NCBI RefSeq assembly: GCF_003818115.1
Contig: NZ_RPOI01000005.1
Span: 124,001-188,000, forward strand
Direction: 5' to 3'
Length of the DNA stretch: 64,000 bases
From: Citrobacter youngae
GTDB taxonomy: Bacteria > Pseudomonadota > Gammaproteobacteria > Enterobacterales > Enterobacteriaceae
The notes beneath the pieces are model-generated. The model was not told the DNA's origin and made no database searches. It was given only the letters and a program-made list of their open reading frames with translations. The position numbers and the translations under genes are program-made. Positions 45,026-53,811 of this stretch are shown in pieces (positions within the stretch are counted from its first letter, which is position 1; each line of letters opens with the position of its first letter).

Positions 45026-45537
45026 CTTCTAACCCTGTTGTTGTTTGACTGCCTCACTGAGTCGTAAATGCGCTCACACGTCATTCCTGCCCGGTAGCTT
45101 TCGTCAGATCGCTCAGCATAATATCGAGCTTCTTCTGCAAGGCGTCCGAGCATGTCGGCGAGCACTGCGGCGTCGGCTCCGGCTGTTTTGCTTCTGACGG
45201 CAGTGGCAAGATCTGCGGTGTGCTTTGCGGCGTCCAGGCGAGTGGCAAGCTTTGTTGCTTCGGTACGCAGCTGGTTAACAGTGGCAGACAGGCCAGCAGC
45301 AGTGGCAGCGGATTTAGCGGCTTGTGCTTGTGCATCTTTTACAGCCTCATCACGGGCAATAATACGCCCTTGTTCAATCATGCGAGCGGCGGTCTGTGCG
45401 TTCGCTGTTTGCGATGATTCTACGCTGTCACGCTCGGCCCACTTCTTTTCCCAACCGCGGCTGCTCCATACACTACCCGCGATAAATGCGACGGCCACCA
45501 GCACCGAAATGGCAATGAACTGATAGCGCAGACTCAC
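45022..45537 (-). CDS. Rz: Spanin inner-membrane subunit Rz
   Basis: A 171-residue i-spanin with one N-terminal membrane segment ([20 protein letters not shown]) and a long periplasmic helix. Start is GTG 45537 overlapping the endolysin TGA; the open frame to 45654 is inside the endolysin gene. It works with Rz1 to fuse inner and outer membranes in lysis. Confidence 0.85.
   Translation of the reverse strand: MSLRYQFIAISVLVAVAFIAGSVWSSRGWEKKWAERDSVESSQTANAQTAARMIEQGRIIARDEAVKDAQAQAAKSAATAAGLSATVNQLRTEATKLATRLDAAKHTADLATAVRSKTAGADAAVLADMLGRLAEEARYYAERSDESYRAGMTCERIYDSVRQSNNNRVRR
45081..45335 (-). CDS. Rz1: Spanin outer-membrane lipoprotein Rz1 (nested in Rz)
   Basis: An 84-residue lipoprotein wholly inside Rz in another frame. 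[23 protein letters not shown] gives a signal ending in a lipobox, and the mature part is proline-rich ([14 protein letters not shown]), as usual for Rz1. Confidence 0.85.
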   Translation of the reverse strand: MHKHKPLNPLPLLLACLPLLTSCVPKQQSLPLAWTPQSTPQILPLPSEAKQPEPTPQCSPTCSDALQKKLDIMLSDLTKATGQE

Positions 45538-46076
45538 TGGTCTATCCCCCAGCACGTCAGCGCGCTTTCCTGGTCTCGCCGCTCTACCTGCCCATAGCAG
45601 CCATTTTTCTGGCCTTTGGTCAGGCGACAATCGCGGCCACCGTCTTTTATCCACCAGCGGATCGCTTCACAGGCTCCTTTACGGTCGCCAGCATTAATTC
45701 GCTTATAGAACGTAGACGGGAAACATTTTCCGGGGCCGATGTTATATGGGCAGAAAGATGCGATCCCGGCTTTCTGTGGTTCGGACAGTGGCACCTTGAT
45801 ATTTCGCTCAACCCACGCCAGCGCCTTGTCGCGTTCAATGGCATTTACCTGGGCGCATTTCTCAGCAGACAGCTTCATGCCCTGCACAACTGGCTTCCCA
45901 TCAACCAACGTGGCGCCACGGCAAATCGTCCAGAGCCCGCCGCCGTCTCGATACGCCTGCTCGCTATTACCCTCTTTCTCATCCAGAAACTGATCGAGAA
46001 TAACGGGCGCGGAAGCCCCGGCAAGAATCAAACCAACGACAGCTGCGCTTAGTTTATTCTTCAGCTTTGGTGGCAT
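45534..46076 (-). CDS. SAR endolysin (phage 21 R-like)
   Basis: A 180-residue glycoside hydrolase of the P21/T4 lysozyme type. The N-terminal weakly hydrophobic segment ([19 protein letters not shown]) is a signal-arrest-release domain. Counting from MPPKLKNK, the catalytic Glu35, Asp44 and Thr50 of phage 21 R are all present (EG..., [10 protein letters not shown]). An in-frame ATG two codons upstream (46082) is possible. Confidence 0.9.
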   Translation of the reverse strand: MPPKLKNKLSAAVVGLILAGASAPVILDQFLDEKEGNSEQAYRDGGGLWTICRGATLVDGKPVVQGMKLSAEKCAQVNAIERDKALAWVERNIKVPLSEPQKAGIASFCPYNIGPGKCFPSTFYKRINAGDRKGACEAIRWWIKDGGRDCRLTKGQKNGCYGQVERRDQESALTCWGIDQ

Positions 46077-46332
46077 AGCCATTGCGACGATCCTCCCGTT
46101 CTTTCCAGCGGAAATACCAGTTCACTGCACAGGTAATAACGGTGCATGCGATACCGACAATAATTGCCCAGTCACTCAGGCTTAACCCTGCAATTCTGTC
46201 GGCCAACATCCAGGACACCTCTTTTGCTGTTTTAGCTGTTTCGGCATATGCCTTCGCTGATACACCGCAGCCGGTCAGCGTGGTTCCTGTTCCATATGAA
46301 AGTCTGCTGTAAATGGTGCTCATTCTGGTCAT
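46054..46332 (-). CDS. Holin, phage 21 pinholin type
   Basis: A 92-residue class II holin. It begins MTRMSTIYSRLSYGTG, with two Met codons at positions 1 and 4 as in S21, where the two starts make antiholin and holin. TM2 is WAIIVGIACTVITCAVNWYF; the tail is charged (KEREDRR). The start follows GGAGGTGAGG; the longer frame to 46389 is unlikely. It overlaps the endolysin gene. Confidence 0.82.
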   Translation of the reverse strand: MTRMSTIYSRLSYGTGTTLTGCGVSAKAYAETAKTAKEVSWMLADRIAGLSLSDWAIIVGIACTVITCAVNWYFRWKEREDRRNGYATKAEE

Positions 46333-46445
46333 AGCCTCACCTCCGATTTTTCGGATGGCGCTGTGTGTGATGAAAAGGTCAGGCTTCACGGGCTGGATTT
46401 ATCAACAAAGCACGTAGCGGATGATTCCCGTGAGCCTGAATACGA

Positions 46446-46470
46446 AAAAGGCCACGCAAATGCGCAGCCC
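46446..46470 (-). terminator. Terminator-like hairpin upstream of holin
   Basis: GGCCACGCA and TGCGCAGCC form an imperfect stem followed on the - strand by T5. A related hairpin is at 46733-46757. Confidence 0.45.
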
Positions 46471-46492
46471 GTAGCCAGAAATCAATATTGTC

Positions 46493-46604
46493 TTTACATC
46501 AATTTTTCTTAAGGTTAAATTCTTCTGACAAGTTGATGAAAGACAACTTGAATATTAGCTATTTGTTCTCTGTTATGCCCGCAACCCAATGCGGGCTTTT
46601 TTTC
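46493..46604 (+). ncRNA. Candidate prophage small RNA
   Basis: On the + strand a promoter-like pair (TTTACA 46493-46498, 16 bp, TTAAAT 46515-46520) precedes a hairpin (CAAGTTG 46529-46535 with CAACTTG 46544-46550), then a Rho-independent terminator (GCCCGCA...TGCGGGC and T7, 46577-46604). The implied RNA is about 78 nt, from about 46527. No ORF lies within. The lysis-side location recalls known sRNAs of lambdoid phages. Unverified. Confidence 0.5.
46576..46604 (+). terminator. Strong + strand terminator
   Basis: GCCCGCA and TGCGGGC around ACCCA, followed by T7. No + strand protein gene ends here, which supports the small RNA candidate. Confidence 0.8.
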
Positions 46605-46622
46605 GCCCTGCTAAAAGTTCCA

Positions 46623-46725
46623 CCGTTGTGAGCCTTTTTGCTATGCAATAATGGATGCGTGGTGCTGGGTGTCTCCCGGTGATCCTTTGGCTGACAACCC
46701 ATGCCTCACGAACATTTCACAACGG
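46623..46725. repeat. Long-range inverted repeat
   Basis: CCGTTGTGA (46623-46631) is repeated inverted as TCACAACGG (46717-46725), enclosing 85 bp without a convincing ORF. Meaning unknown. Confidence 0.45.
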
Positions 46726-46777
46726 GATATAGAAAAGGCCATGCATTTGCATAGCCCTGAAAGATGTTTATGCTTTA

Positions 46778-47275
46778 TTAATTCGCTGGAATATCTGGCA
46801 TGGCGCGATCCATAGAAGAGCTAATTAACGCCTTAATAGCGTTGCATACCTGATAAAATCCACCCAGCTGAGATGAGACAGAAAAACGGGAGACGTCGTC
46901 TCCTGAGCCTACTTCAGCATAAAATGATGAGTTCTCATACCAGAGTGAGATGCTTACGCCCTGCCTGTAGCCACCTGTTAGCGGAGAATCATCAAGAGTG
47001 GTTGCAATCACGAAATTCAAGTGGTAACGGCTGTCCATATTGAGTTGGGGGATTAAGACAGGAAAGAACTTCCCCTCCTCCTCCCAAATACCAATGTCCA
47101 CATAAGGCCATCTTGTTCCGTCAGAACCAGTCCACTCACGAGATGTAAGATCAAGAGAACCTGAATACTCTCGTAGTAGTTCGCTCGCCTTCTCCTGAAG
47201 TTTATCCTGTAACTTCCATTGCGCCTCGACCAGTTTAGTGCGTTTTTCTTTCAGATCCTTAAATGTTAATTCCAT
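46778..47275 (-). CDS. Hypothetical prophage protein
   Basis: A 165-residue protein from ATG 47275 (GGAGAG upstream): MELTFKDLKEKRTKLVEAQWK coiled coil, then a beta-rich domain (RWPYVDIGIWEEEGKFFPVL). No family recognised. It lies between Rha and the lysis genes, a common site for cargo. A weak terminator hairpin follows at 46733-46757. Confidence 0.6.
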   Translation of the reverse strand: MELTFKDLKEKRTKLVEAQWKLQDKLQEKASELLREYSGSLDLTSREWTGSDGTRWPYVDIGIWEEEGKFFPVLIPQLNMDSRYHLNFVIATTLDDSPLTGGYRQGVSISLWYENSSFYAEVGSGDDVSRFSVSSQLGGFYQVCNAIKALISSSMDRAMPDIPAN

Positions 47276-47367
47276 GCCACTCTCCAGACAAGTTTTGAAA
47301 GGAATCTGCATAGTAACTCACCCTGAAAGCACATGGTTATATTTCACTTACACTGAGTGCGAAAAGC

Positions 47368-47392
47368 AAAAACCCCGCCGAATGGCAGGGTT
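47368..47392 (-). terminator. Terminator of rha
   Basis: AACCCCGCC (47371-47379) pairs with GGCAGGGTT (47384-47392), followed on the - strand by a T5 run. Confidence 0.7.
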
Positions 47393-47426
47393 CCAATGAT
47401 TAGGCTGTGTGTCGAAGTGACGCTCA

Positions 47427-48113
47427 TTACGCTGCTAAACTGTGCTGTTCTTCAATCAGCGGCTGGCGATGATTGCGATCAAATACACCCTTTAGCGCCT
47501 CTTTGCGCTGCTCAAAGTGCCAGCCCATGCCAATGAAAACTGTATTGGCCCGCTGCAACTCAGTTACGCAGTGGATCTGCTCCGGCGTCAGGTAGTCACG
47601 GATGTTCTCTTTTTTGTCGAGGTCGTGGTAAACACGAAATTTTGCCGCCGTCATACCGAGCGCGATGCGGTTAATCAAATCGGCTTCGTTGCTGAAGTGG
47701 TAAGGCTTGATTTCTTTACCCTGCACTTCACGCTCATGCTTAATGGCATCGCTCATCGGGCGATATTCCAGACGGGCGGTGTTGCGATCCATTTTTTTGC
47801 CCGCCAGAGCGCCACGCATGCGGAAGAACTCAGCAACCAGTTTCTTTTTGAACTTGCGGACAACATCGTTATTACGCATGTAGGTGATCAGTAGAGTGGT
47901 TTGCTGTTCATTCAGTAGCGCCACTCGACGCTTTTGAAGACCACCGTCAGTTTGAATGGTTCGGATTTCAAATCCGACCCTTCCAAATTCTTCAAGATCA
48001 GCCTTGTTACGGTCCACTAACTTAATGACGGTGTCATGATCACGCCCAACCCCGTCAGCAATAGCGACAGTGCTGGTTACAAGGTCGAGTTTTTTAATTT
48101 CAACTAATTGCAT
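47427..48113 (-). CDS. Rha family phage regulatory protein
   Basis: A 228-residue protein with an N-terminal pRha domain (TSTVAIADGVGRDHDTVIKLVDRN). Rha proteins were first described as affecting phage growth in IHF-minus hosts. The start MQLVEIKKLDL at 48113 is chosen; upstream frame residues resemble the leader common to Ash/Icd-type regions but lack a good start. Confidence 0.78.
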   Translation of the reverse strand: MQLVEIKKLDLVTSTVAIADGVGRDHDTVIKLVDRNKADLEEFGRVGFEIRTIQTDGGLQKRRVALLNEQQTTLLITYMRNNDVVRKFKKKLVAEFFRMRGALAGKKMDRNTARLEYRPMSDAIKHEREVQGKEIKPYHFSNEADLINRIALGMTAAKFRVYHDLDKKENIRDYLTPEQIHCVTELQRANTVFIGMGWHFEQRKEALKGVFDRNHRQPLIEEQHSLAA

Positions 48114-48265
48114 GGCGTTTACCTTACTTTGAGATGAACCTTTGCCGCACAGGAAATCAGCCCGTCGAGGCTCGCCAGCGCTAACCGACTTCCTCAAAGG
48201 CTCATTTCAAATGGATTGGTTCGACGTGATGGATGCGCGGGCGGTGCGCAGGAAATGCGGATACA

Positions 48266-48291
48266 AAAAAACCCGCAACGTGGCGGGCTTT
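48266..48291. terminator. Late leader terminator (tR'-like)
   Basis: ACCCGC...GCGGGCT (48271-48288) flanked by A7 and T4. On the - strand it lies about 40 nt after the predicted late promoter, as tR' does in lambdoid phages; Q would read through it. Confidence 0.7.
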
Positions 48292-48325
48292 TCGAGGTTA
48301 ATTATCTACAGGCGTTATACTCCAT

Positions 48326-48362
48326 AATCAGAAGCATACAGGACGGTTTTATGCAAAGTCAA
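48326..48362 (-). promoter_or_regulatory. Predicted late promoter PR'
   Basis: On the - strand TTGACT (48362-48357), 18 bp, TATGCT (48338-48333), immediately after the Q stop. A further TATAAC lies just past the start site and may be a sigma-dependent pause element. Order Q, promoter, terminator is that of lambdoid late control. Confidence 0.65.
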
Positions 48363-48403
48363 CACCATCATGCGAAAATTTGTCGCCATTTGTTCCGATC
48401 GTA

Positions 48404-49186
48404 TTAATTACTGGTTGCCTTCTGAAATTCTGATGATGCCCGACTCTCCTCCTTGTGCAGTACATCAATCAGCATTTCATAGAATGGCTTCCAGTTACGC
48501 GACCATGAGGACTGATGGAGATCCGGGAGACGCTTCAAAATAGCGCGGTGTACCGTTGCAGAGGAGACAGCAGAAAAGCCATTGCCTGAGCAACGTTCAC
48601 ACGTTTTGAATACCGGTGCGCCACGCTCCTTGGTAGCGATGCGGTCGAGCACCTCACCTTTGCCGCCGCAACGGCATCGGGCCAACAGCTCACCTTTACC
48701 GTTACAGGCGGTGCAAAGACGCTTAACCTGTTCACGTTCTATTTTTGGCGTAACAATCTCGTCACCATCGATGTTGTAGAGTCCAGGGTACTTAACCACG
48801 TCCTCACTCACCTCAATAAGTCCGCTACCGCTGCAACAGTGACATGTCACGCTGGTTGCAGCAGAACGGGAATACTCAGCAAAGGCAAATTGCGCCAGCG
48901 TCAGCATACATGCTCCAAGAGCATCACCAGCGGCTTTGCGGACATTCTTTGGGGCGTTTTTGATAGCAAACTGCGCCAGCGCCTGCGCCGCCAGTTGTTC
49001 ATCCGTCTTGCTGATCCCAGCTTTACCGAAGAATGCAGCCAGGCCAAAACGCGCGCGACTGCTGGTGGTGCCAATGGCCGCCATAACATCGGTGCCGGTG
49101 AGACGCTCCGGAGAGGTTCCTTTAACTTCGTCGCTGATATGCATTCCCTGAGGGCTGAAATGTTTGAGTGATGCTTCCAGTTTCAT
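48404..49186 (-). CDS. Antitermination protein Q with DnaJ-type zinc repeats
   Basis: A 260-residue late-gene antiterminator. Four CxxCxGxG-like motifs (CHCCSGSG, CTACNGKG, CRCGGKG, CERCSGNG; residues about 130-205) identify the zinc-finger Q type. The start MKLEASLKHFS at 49186 overlaps the previous gene by ATGA. The late promoter lies at its 3' end. Confidence 0.87.
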   Translation of the reverse strand: MKLEASLKHFSPQGMHISDEVKGTSPERLTGTDVMAAIGTTSSRARFGLAAFFGKAGISKTDEQLAAQALAQFAIKNAPKNVRKAAGDALGACMLTLAQFAFAEYSRSAATSVTCHCCSGSGLIEVSEDVVKYPGLYNIDGDEIVTPKIEREQVKRLCTACNGKGELLARCRCGGKGEVLDRIATKERGAPVFKTCERCSGNGFSAVSSATVHRAILKRLPDLHQSSWSRNWKPFYEMLIDVLHKEESRASSEFQKATSN

Positions 49187-49494
49187 TGGATAGCGCCTCC
49201 CTTCTCGGCAGTGCCAAACCAGCCAGGATGCGCCCACTGAATATCGGTAACTTTATGGCCTTTCCCCCATAGCGATATCGAACGCATTGCAACGTAGTGC
49301 ATAAATATTTTTTCCCGCTCAAGCCATTCACCCTCAGGCTTATCTTCAAGAAACTCATCGATTGCATCAGCAATAAGGCCAAAGCATTCGGGATAGTCGC
49401 TATGACTGATAGCTATGTCTCGTGCAGCATCCTGGAGTTCCATGAAGCGCTTTTGGGTGAATAAATAAGACATTTCGTGAATTAGACGATCCAT
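49183..49494 (-). CDS. Hypothetical early protein
   Basis: A 103-residue protein starting MDRLIHEMSYLFTQKRF with an AAGGAA site; the frame stays open to 49698 over dnaB-like sequence. Mostly helical, acidic centre. It is coupled to Q by ATGA. Family not recognised. Confidence 0.6.
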   Translation of the reverse strand: MDRLIHEMSYLFTQKRFMELQDAARDIAISHSDYPECFGLIADAIDEFLEDKPEGEWLEREKIFMHYVAMRSISLWGKGHKVTDIQWAHPGWFGTAEKGGAIQ

Positions 49495-49504
49495 TATTGG
49501 TTCC

Positions 49505-50863
49505 TTAAGCTTTTGCATACCGACGCGGTTGTGATTTTTGCTGCGGGGCTGATTTTGATTTCGCTTCTTCCTGGTCAATCGGCAAAAAATGCCCATTGTA
49601 GAAACGGCGGTATACGGTCCCAAGAACGCCGTTACGCTGTTTGGTGATGTTAATTTCCGCGATCCCTTTTGCCTGTGATTCGGGGTTATACACTTCATCG
49701 CGATAGAGCATCATGATGATGTCAGCATCTGCCTCAATTTCGCCGGAGTTCTTCAGGTCTGAGTTCATAGGACGTTTGTTAGGTCGGGATTCCACGCCTC
49801 TCGAAAGCTGGCTCAGCGCCAAGACGGGAGTGCGGTTTGTTTTGGCGAGGCGCTTTAATCCCTTCGACAACTCACCCACCGCGAGGTCATAGCGTGCCGT
49901 ACTCTGGATCTTAATGAGTAACAGATAATCGATAACTACCAGCGCGGTTTCAGGATGAGCAATCTGATGACTGGTTGCCGTTTGCTGGATCTGTTCAAGC
50001 GTCAGATCTGTGGCATCAACCATCCAGATATTGCGCCCGGTAAGATGCCCGATACCTGTAGATAATCTTGCCCAGTCTTCATCTTCAAACTTCGCGGCCT
50101 CTTTGAGCCTGGACACTGACATGCCACCAGCAGCAGATACCATTCGCTCGCCAATCTGGATGTTGGCCATCTCCATGCTGAAAAACAGTACGCCATGCCC
50201 CTGCTCTGATACTTTATCGATAATGTCCAGGGCAAACTCGGTTTTCCCCATCGACGGACGGGCGGCAATGAAGACCAGATCTGTCGGTTCAATGCCACCG
50301 GTTTTTACGTCCAGTTCTTCAATACCGGTCATCAGAGGTTTGGCCTCTTCTAGCCCCTGATTTCTTGCGTCTACCCGGTCAATTACCGCAGGTAAAATTT
50401 CATCAATATGCACAGGTTGAACGGTATCAGGAGTGAGTGAGATTGCAGCCATAGCCCCCTGTGCGGCCTTCAACGCTTCGACTGCGTTATCACCATTGGC
50501 AGCATTGCGAATGCCAGCCAGCGCCGTCTCGATTACAGCCTCAGCGTCACGAACGGCAGCGTTACGTTCCAGAGTGGAGACGTAATACGTCAGCGCTGAT
50601 TTAGCCCAGGCGATACGACTTGATTCGAGTATCGTTGCGCTGTGTTCTGGCATGGCCTCACAAAGCAACAGCGGATCTATCACTCCGGTTCCGCGAGCCT
50701 GACGACAAATGCCAGAATAAATTTCACGGTACTGACGGACGGAGAATACGCTCGCCGGCATACGGGAAAGAATGCCCAGAACCTCAGGATCGGTATTGCG
50801 CAGAAAAATTGCGCCAATTACCGCACCTTCCAGATCATTATTTTTCCATACCGGAGTCATCAT
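49505..50863 (-). CDS. Replicative DNA helicase, DnaB/P22 gp12-like
   Basis: A 452-residue helicase. Walker A is ARPSMGKTEF (near residue 200), Walker B is ALVVIDYLLLI and the DnaB-type arginine/Q motif is ALSQLSRGVESRPNKRP. It replaces host DnaB at the phage fork. Overlaps the loader gene by ATGA. Confidence 0.93.
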   Translation of the reverse strand: MMTPVWKNNDLEGAVIGAIFLRNTDPEVLGILSRMPASVFSVRQYREIYSGICRQARGTGVIDPLLLCEAMPEHSATILESSRIAWAKSALTYYVSTLERNAAVRDAEAVIETALAGIRNAANGDNAVEALKAAQGAMAAISLTPDTVQPVHIDEILPAVIDRVDARNQGLEEAKPLMTGIEELDVKTGGIEPTDLVFIAARPSMGKTEFALDIIDKVSEQGHGVLFFSMEMANIQIGERMVSAAGGMSVSRLKEAAKFEDEDWARLSTGIGHLTGRNIWMVDATDLTLEQIQQTATSHQIAHPETALVVIDYLLLIKIQSTARYDLAVGELSKGLKRLAKTNRTPVLALSQLSRGVESRPNKRPMNSDLKNSGEIEADADIIMMLYRDEVYNPESQAKGIAEINITKQRNGVLGTVYRRFYNGHFLPIDQEEAKSKSAPQQKSQPRRYAKA

Positions 50864-51741
50864 GCGGTTATCCCTGCAGCAATTGCGCGATAGCTTTCCC
50901 AGCCAAACGCCAGACGGTTTCGCCCACCATCGGTAACCCTGTCCACGATGCGCTCACCGATGGACTCCTTCAATTGCTCAAAGGTCAGGTTACTTATCAG
51001 GATTGTCGGAAGTACGCTCTCATAGCGGGCGTTGATAATTTCCTGCAGAATGGTCATTTCCGTCGGACTACCGAATTGCACGCCCACCTCATCAATAATC
51101 AGCAGATCCAGTGATGCGAAACGTTCGATAACGTCTTCCTCGGTACTGTCAGCACCGTGGCGCCACGTGTTTTTCACAGCCCGGGTCAGACGCATAACAT
51201 CGGTGATTTCAACCCTTGCGAGATAGTTTCGAATAATGCTTTTCGCCATCGAAACAGCCAGGTGGTTCTTTCCTGTCCCGCAGTTCCCGGTCATCACCAG
51301 CCCCGTTCCTGCGTTAAGACGCTCCGACCAACTGTTGACGTAGCGCTGGCAGGCTTCAAGGTTTTTTGCAGCACCCTGATTAACCGCTTGATAATTACTA
51401 AACTCACAGCCCTCAAATCGGCGGGCGATCCCGACGTTGTCCAGCAGGTCAGATACCTGCAACGCATGCAGCCCGGCATCGACTGCCGCCAGCTCATCGC
51501 GCACGCACCCCGGGCACAGGGAATGTTTAACATTTTCGGTACCACGAAACGCTTTACCAGTGAGCGACATGCGCTCATAGTCGCCATGTTTTTCGCAGAC
51601 TGCGGTATGGACTTCTCCTGACTCCCAGCCCCTCAACTGCCACGGAGTTTTATGTTCTACAGCGAACGCTAGTTCTTCACGAAGCCCCTCACGTTTCGCC
51701 AGCAGAGAATCCCTTTCTTCGCGTTGTTTGATGTTCAACAT
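50860..51741 (-). CDS. Helicase loader, DnaC-like ATPase
   Basis: A 293-residue AAA+ loader. Walker A GNCGTGKNHLAVS has the GTGKN form also found in E. coli DnaC, and LLIIDEVGVQ is Walker B. A CPGC pair precedes it near residue 75. ATG 51741 follows AAGGGG. Confidence 0.9.
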   Translation of the reverse strand: MLNIKQREERDSLLAKREGLREELAFAVEHKTPWQLRGWESGEVHTAVCEKHGDYERMSLTGKAFRGTENVKHSLCPGCVRDELAAVDAGLHALQVSDLLDNVGIARRFEGCEFSNYQAVNQGAAKNLEACQRYVNSWSERLNAGTGLVMTGNCGTGKNHLAVSMAKSIIRNYLARVEITDVMRLTRAVKNTWRHGADSTEEDVIERFASLDLLIIDEVGVQFGSPTEMTILQEIINARYESVLPTILISNLTFEQLKESIGERIVDRVTDGGRNRLAFGWESYRAIAAGITA

Positions 51742-51755
51742 TGTGTTTCCCCTTG

Positions 51756-52652
51756 TCACCAGTTGCAGTCTGATTGGCCGTAATCCTGTTCACTGAAGCC
51801 AGATACCGGAAGCGCACTGCGACGCCCACCTCCGGGAGCGGATGGAGTTTGCCAGGCTTCTTCGAAATGCCGATCGGGCCCAAAGAACGTTGCCGCCTGT
51901 TTGACGTATTCAGTACCAAGCTTGCCCGTCGTGCGGATGTAGGCCGCGTAGCGCTGCACGCCCGCCAGCAGCTCTGATGCCGTTGCGCCGTCGGCGATGC
52001 GAGCCTTCCAGTGTTTGTAGGCCGTTGCTTTTGGATTGCCACCAGCGCGTTTTGGGTATGCTTGCCAGGCGGTTTCGAACTCTGGAGAGTATTCCTGTCG
52101 CGCTGCTGGTTTCGTACCACTGGTTTTCCCAGATGATTTACCACTTTCGGAAATGGCCGTCGGTGTAGCGGCGCCAGCCGATGCACCAAGAGTGTTTTTA
52201 ATCTCTGTAGTAGTCTTTGTTGTAATAACCATTAGAGAGCGGGCGTTTTTCCCCTCATCCATCGGTGCATCCTGCACTTGTCGATCAGGGCAACTTGCCC
52301 CGTTCGATGAGGGCACCTGTTCCGCATCATTAAGCAACTCGCAATCATGGTTGATGGTGTAATAATTTGTCCGGTCATGCTGGGACTTATTGAGCTGCTC
52401 GACATCGAGACATCCCTGTTTGACGAGTGATGTAAAAGCGCGTTTAACGGTATCTGCCGACCAGAACGGGAATTGTTTTACCCACGACTCATAGCTGTTG
52501 AACACCCAGCGGCGACCAGAATGGATAACTCCCTGTTCTTTGTCGTTAATCCAGTAGTTAACCTGCTGCAATACGATCGCTTCGTTCAGGCCGATACGCG
52601 TAGCAAGCTCAGGGTTGATGACTAGAGGGCGAAAATTAAAAAGCATGCTCAT
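51756..52652 (-). CDS. Phage replication initiator (winged-helix / DnaT-like)
   Basis: A 298-residue protein. The N-terminal 100 residues are a winged-helix DNA-binding domain (RIGLNEAIVLQQVNYWIND, DTVKRAFTSLVKQGCL). A flexible Ser/Thr/Ala linker and a C-terminal domain (EFETAWQAYPKRAGGNPKATAYKHW) typical of phage replication proteins follow. The phage origin probably lies in or near this gene, but I see no clear iterons. Confidence 0.85.
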   Translation of the reverse strand: MSMLFNFRPLVINPELATRIGLNEAIVLQQVNYWINDKEQGVIHSGRRWVFNSYESWVKQFPFWSADTVKRAFTSLVKQGCLDVEQLNKSQHDRTNYYTINHDCELLNDAEQVPSSNGASCPDRQVQDAPMDEGKNARSLMVITTKTTTEIKNTLGASAGAATPTAISESGKSSGKTSGTKPAARQEYSPEFETAWQAYPKRAGGNPKATAYKHWKARIADGATASELLAGVQRYAAYIRTTGKLGTEYVKQAATFFGPDRHFEEAWQTPSAPGGGRRSALPVSGFSEQDYGQSDCNW

Positions 52653-53497
52653 GCTGCACCCGCTAACTCAGTATCGTGAGTAAACTTGCCATCCCAGCGC
52701 TTCTTCATCGGAAGGTGCCCCTTGAGATAGTGTCGGTAAATCCACACCGCGCCTTTGCGCAGCAGGAGCGGCTTGAATGTGTCGCGCATATCGCCGTCGT
52801 CCTGCTCTATCTGCCCGGTACGCTCACTGAGGTAGAGATCGCGTGCATAGTGATGAACCCGCCAGCGCGGATATTTAGCATTTGGCTGGTCGTCATAGAG
52901 CCAGTTATGTTCGAACAAAAACGCATTGACCTGCTGGACGTTGACGCCGTTAAGCTGCTTACAGAACTGGCAAGGAGACATACCCGGATGAAAGAGATTT
53001 TCCAGGTGCTCGATGTACTTTGCCTGGCGCTCGACGTATCCAAGTGCTCGACGGGCAGCTTCACGTTCGTCAGCCCATGCGCGAGCAGCTGCGACTTCGT
53101 CTGAAAAATCAGGCAGATCTGAATTAACCGCCACCAGCTTACCTGTGCGAAAGTCGAGGAAGGTCTGATTCACCTGCAAGCGGAATACTGGTGAGATCCA
53201 CCCGGCATACTCAATGGCCAGCAGTTCGTGAGCGAAAGTGCCGCCATTCCTGCCTTCGTCTGAAACTATGCAAATCTGCACAGTTTCTTTTTCCAGCTCA
53301 GCGATCAGCGATTTAGCAGTTTGAGTGCGCAACCACTGAGCGGGGGCTTTGTTAGCACCAAGGCCACTCGCCTTGTGCAAAGCATTCAGGTTAAAACGCC
53401 CTTCAGCATCGGTAGTGATTTCCACACCTGCAATAACAGGTAGGCTTTCAGCACCATTACTTGAATTATTCAGATGTTTATTGATATTATTTTTCAC
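52649..53497 (-). CDS. KilA-N domain protein
   Basis: A 282-residue protein with an N-terminal KilA-N DNA-binding domain (residues about 20-115: FNLNALHKASGLGANKAPAQWL, GGTFAHELLAIEYAGWISP). The C-terminal half has a CQFCKQL pair and resembles antirepressor or regulator tails. It is early in the replication operon. Confidence 0.87.
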   Translation of the reverse strand: MKNNINKHLNNSSNGAESLPVIAGVEITTDAEGRFNLNALHKASGLGANKAPAQWLRTQTAKSLIAELEKETVQICIVSDEGRNGGTFAHELLAIEYAGWISPVFRLQVNQTFLDFRTGKLVAVNSDLPDFSDEVAAARAWADEREAARRALGYVERQAKYIEHLENLFHPGMSPCQFCKQLNGVNVQQVNAFLFEHNWLYDDQPNAKYPRWRVHHYARDLYLSERTGQIEQDDGDMRDTFKPLLLRKGAVWIYRHYLKGHLPMKKRWDGKFTHDTELAGAA

Positions 53498-53545
53498 GAA
53501 TTTACCTCGCCAGGTAGATTTATGCAGGTATGAACAGTAGTGAAG

Positions 53546-53807
53546 TTAGAAAAGGCCGGTGAGGGAACCCATTCTCTTTCCGGCTTTTTTCTTACCGTCT
53601 CTCCGATCTGATGTTGTCGTCTGACCAATAGCCCACTGGCGTGCGTAGTAAAGACAATCGTCATACGCCCTGCCTTTGCGGGTTGCCTGCGACATCCGGC
53701 GGTAGTGGTCAACTCCGACCACCCCCCCCCTGACACACCGGCTCTGAAAATCCCTCGGACGCCAGCTGCGCGGCAATATTCTTGCGAATAAAATCTACCG
53801 GATTCAT
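53546..53807 (-). pseudogene. Early phage protein frameshifted at a G9 tract
   Basis: ATG 53807 opens MNPVDFIRKNIAAQLASEGFSEPVCQ, then G9 (53722-53730), and stops after 32 residues. In the neighbouring frame the text continues GVDHYRRMSQATRKGRAYDDCLYYARQW to a stop at 53546. One G fewer joins the halves into a protein of about 86 residues of a known lambdoid type. So G8 would be on and G9 is off. Confidence 0.7.
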
Positions 53808-53811
53808 ACTG

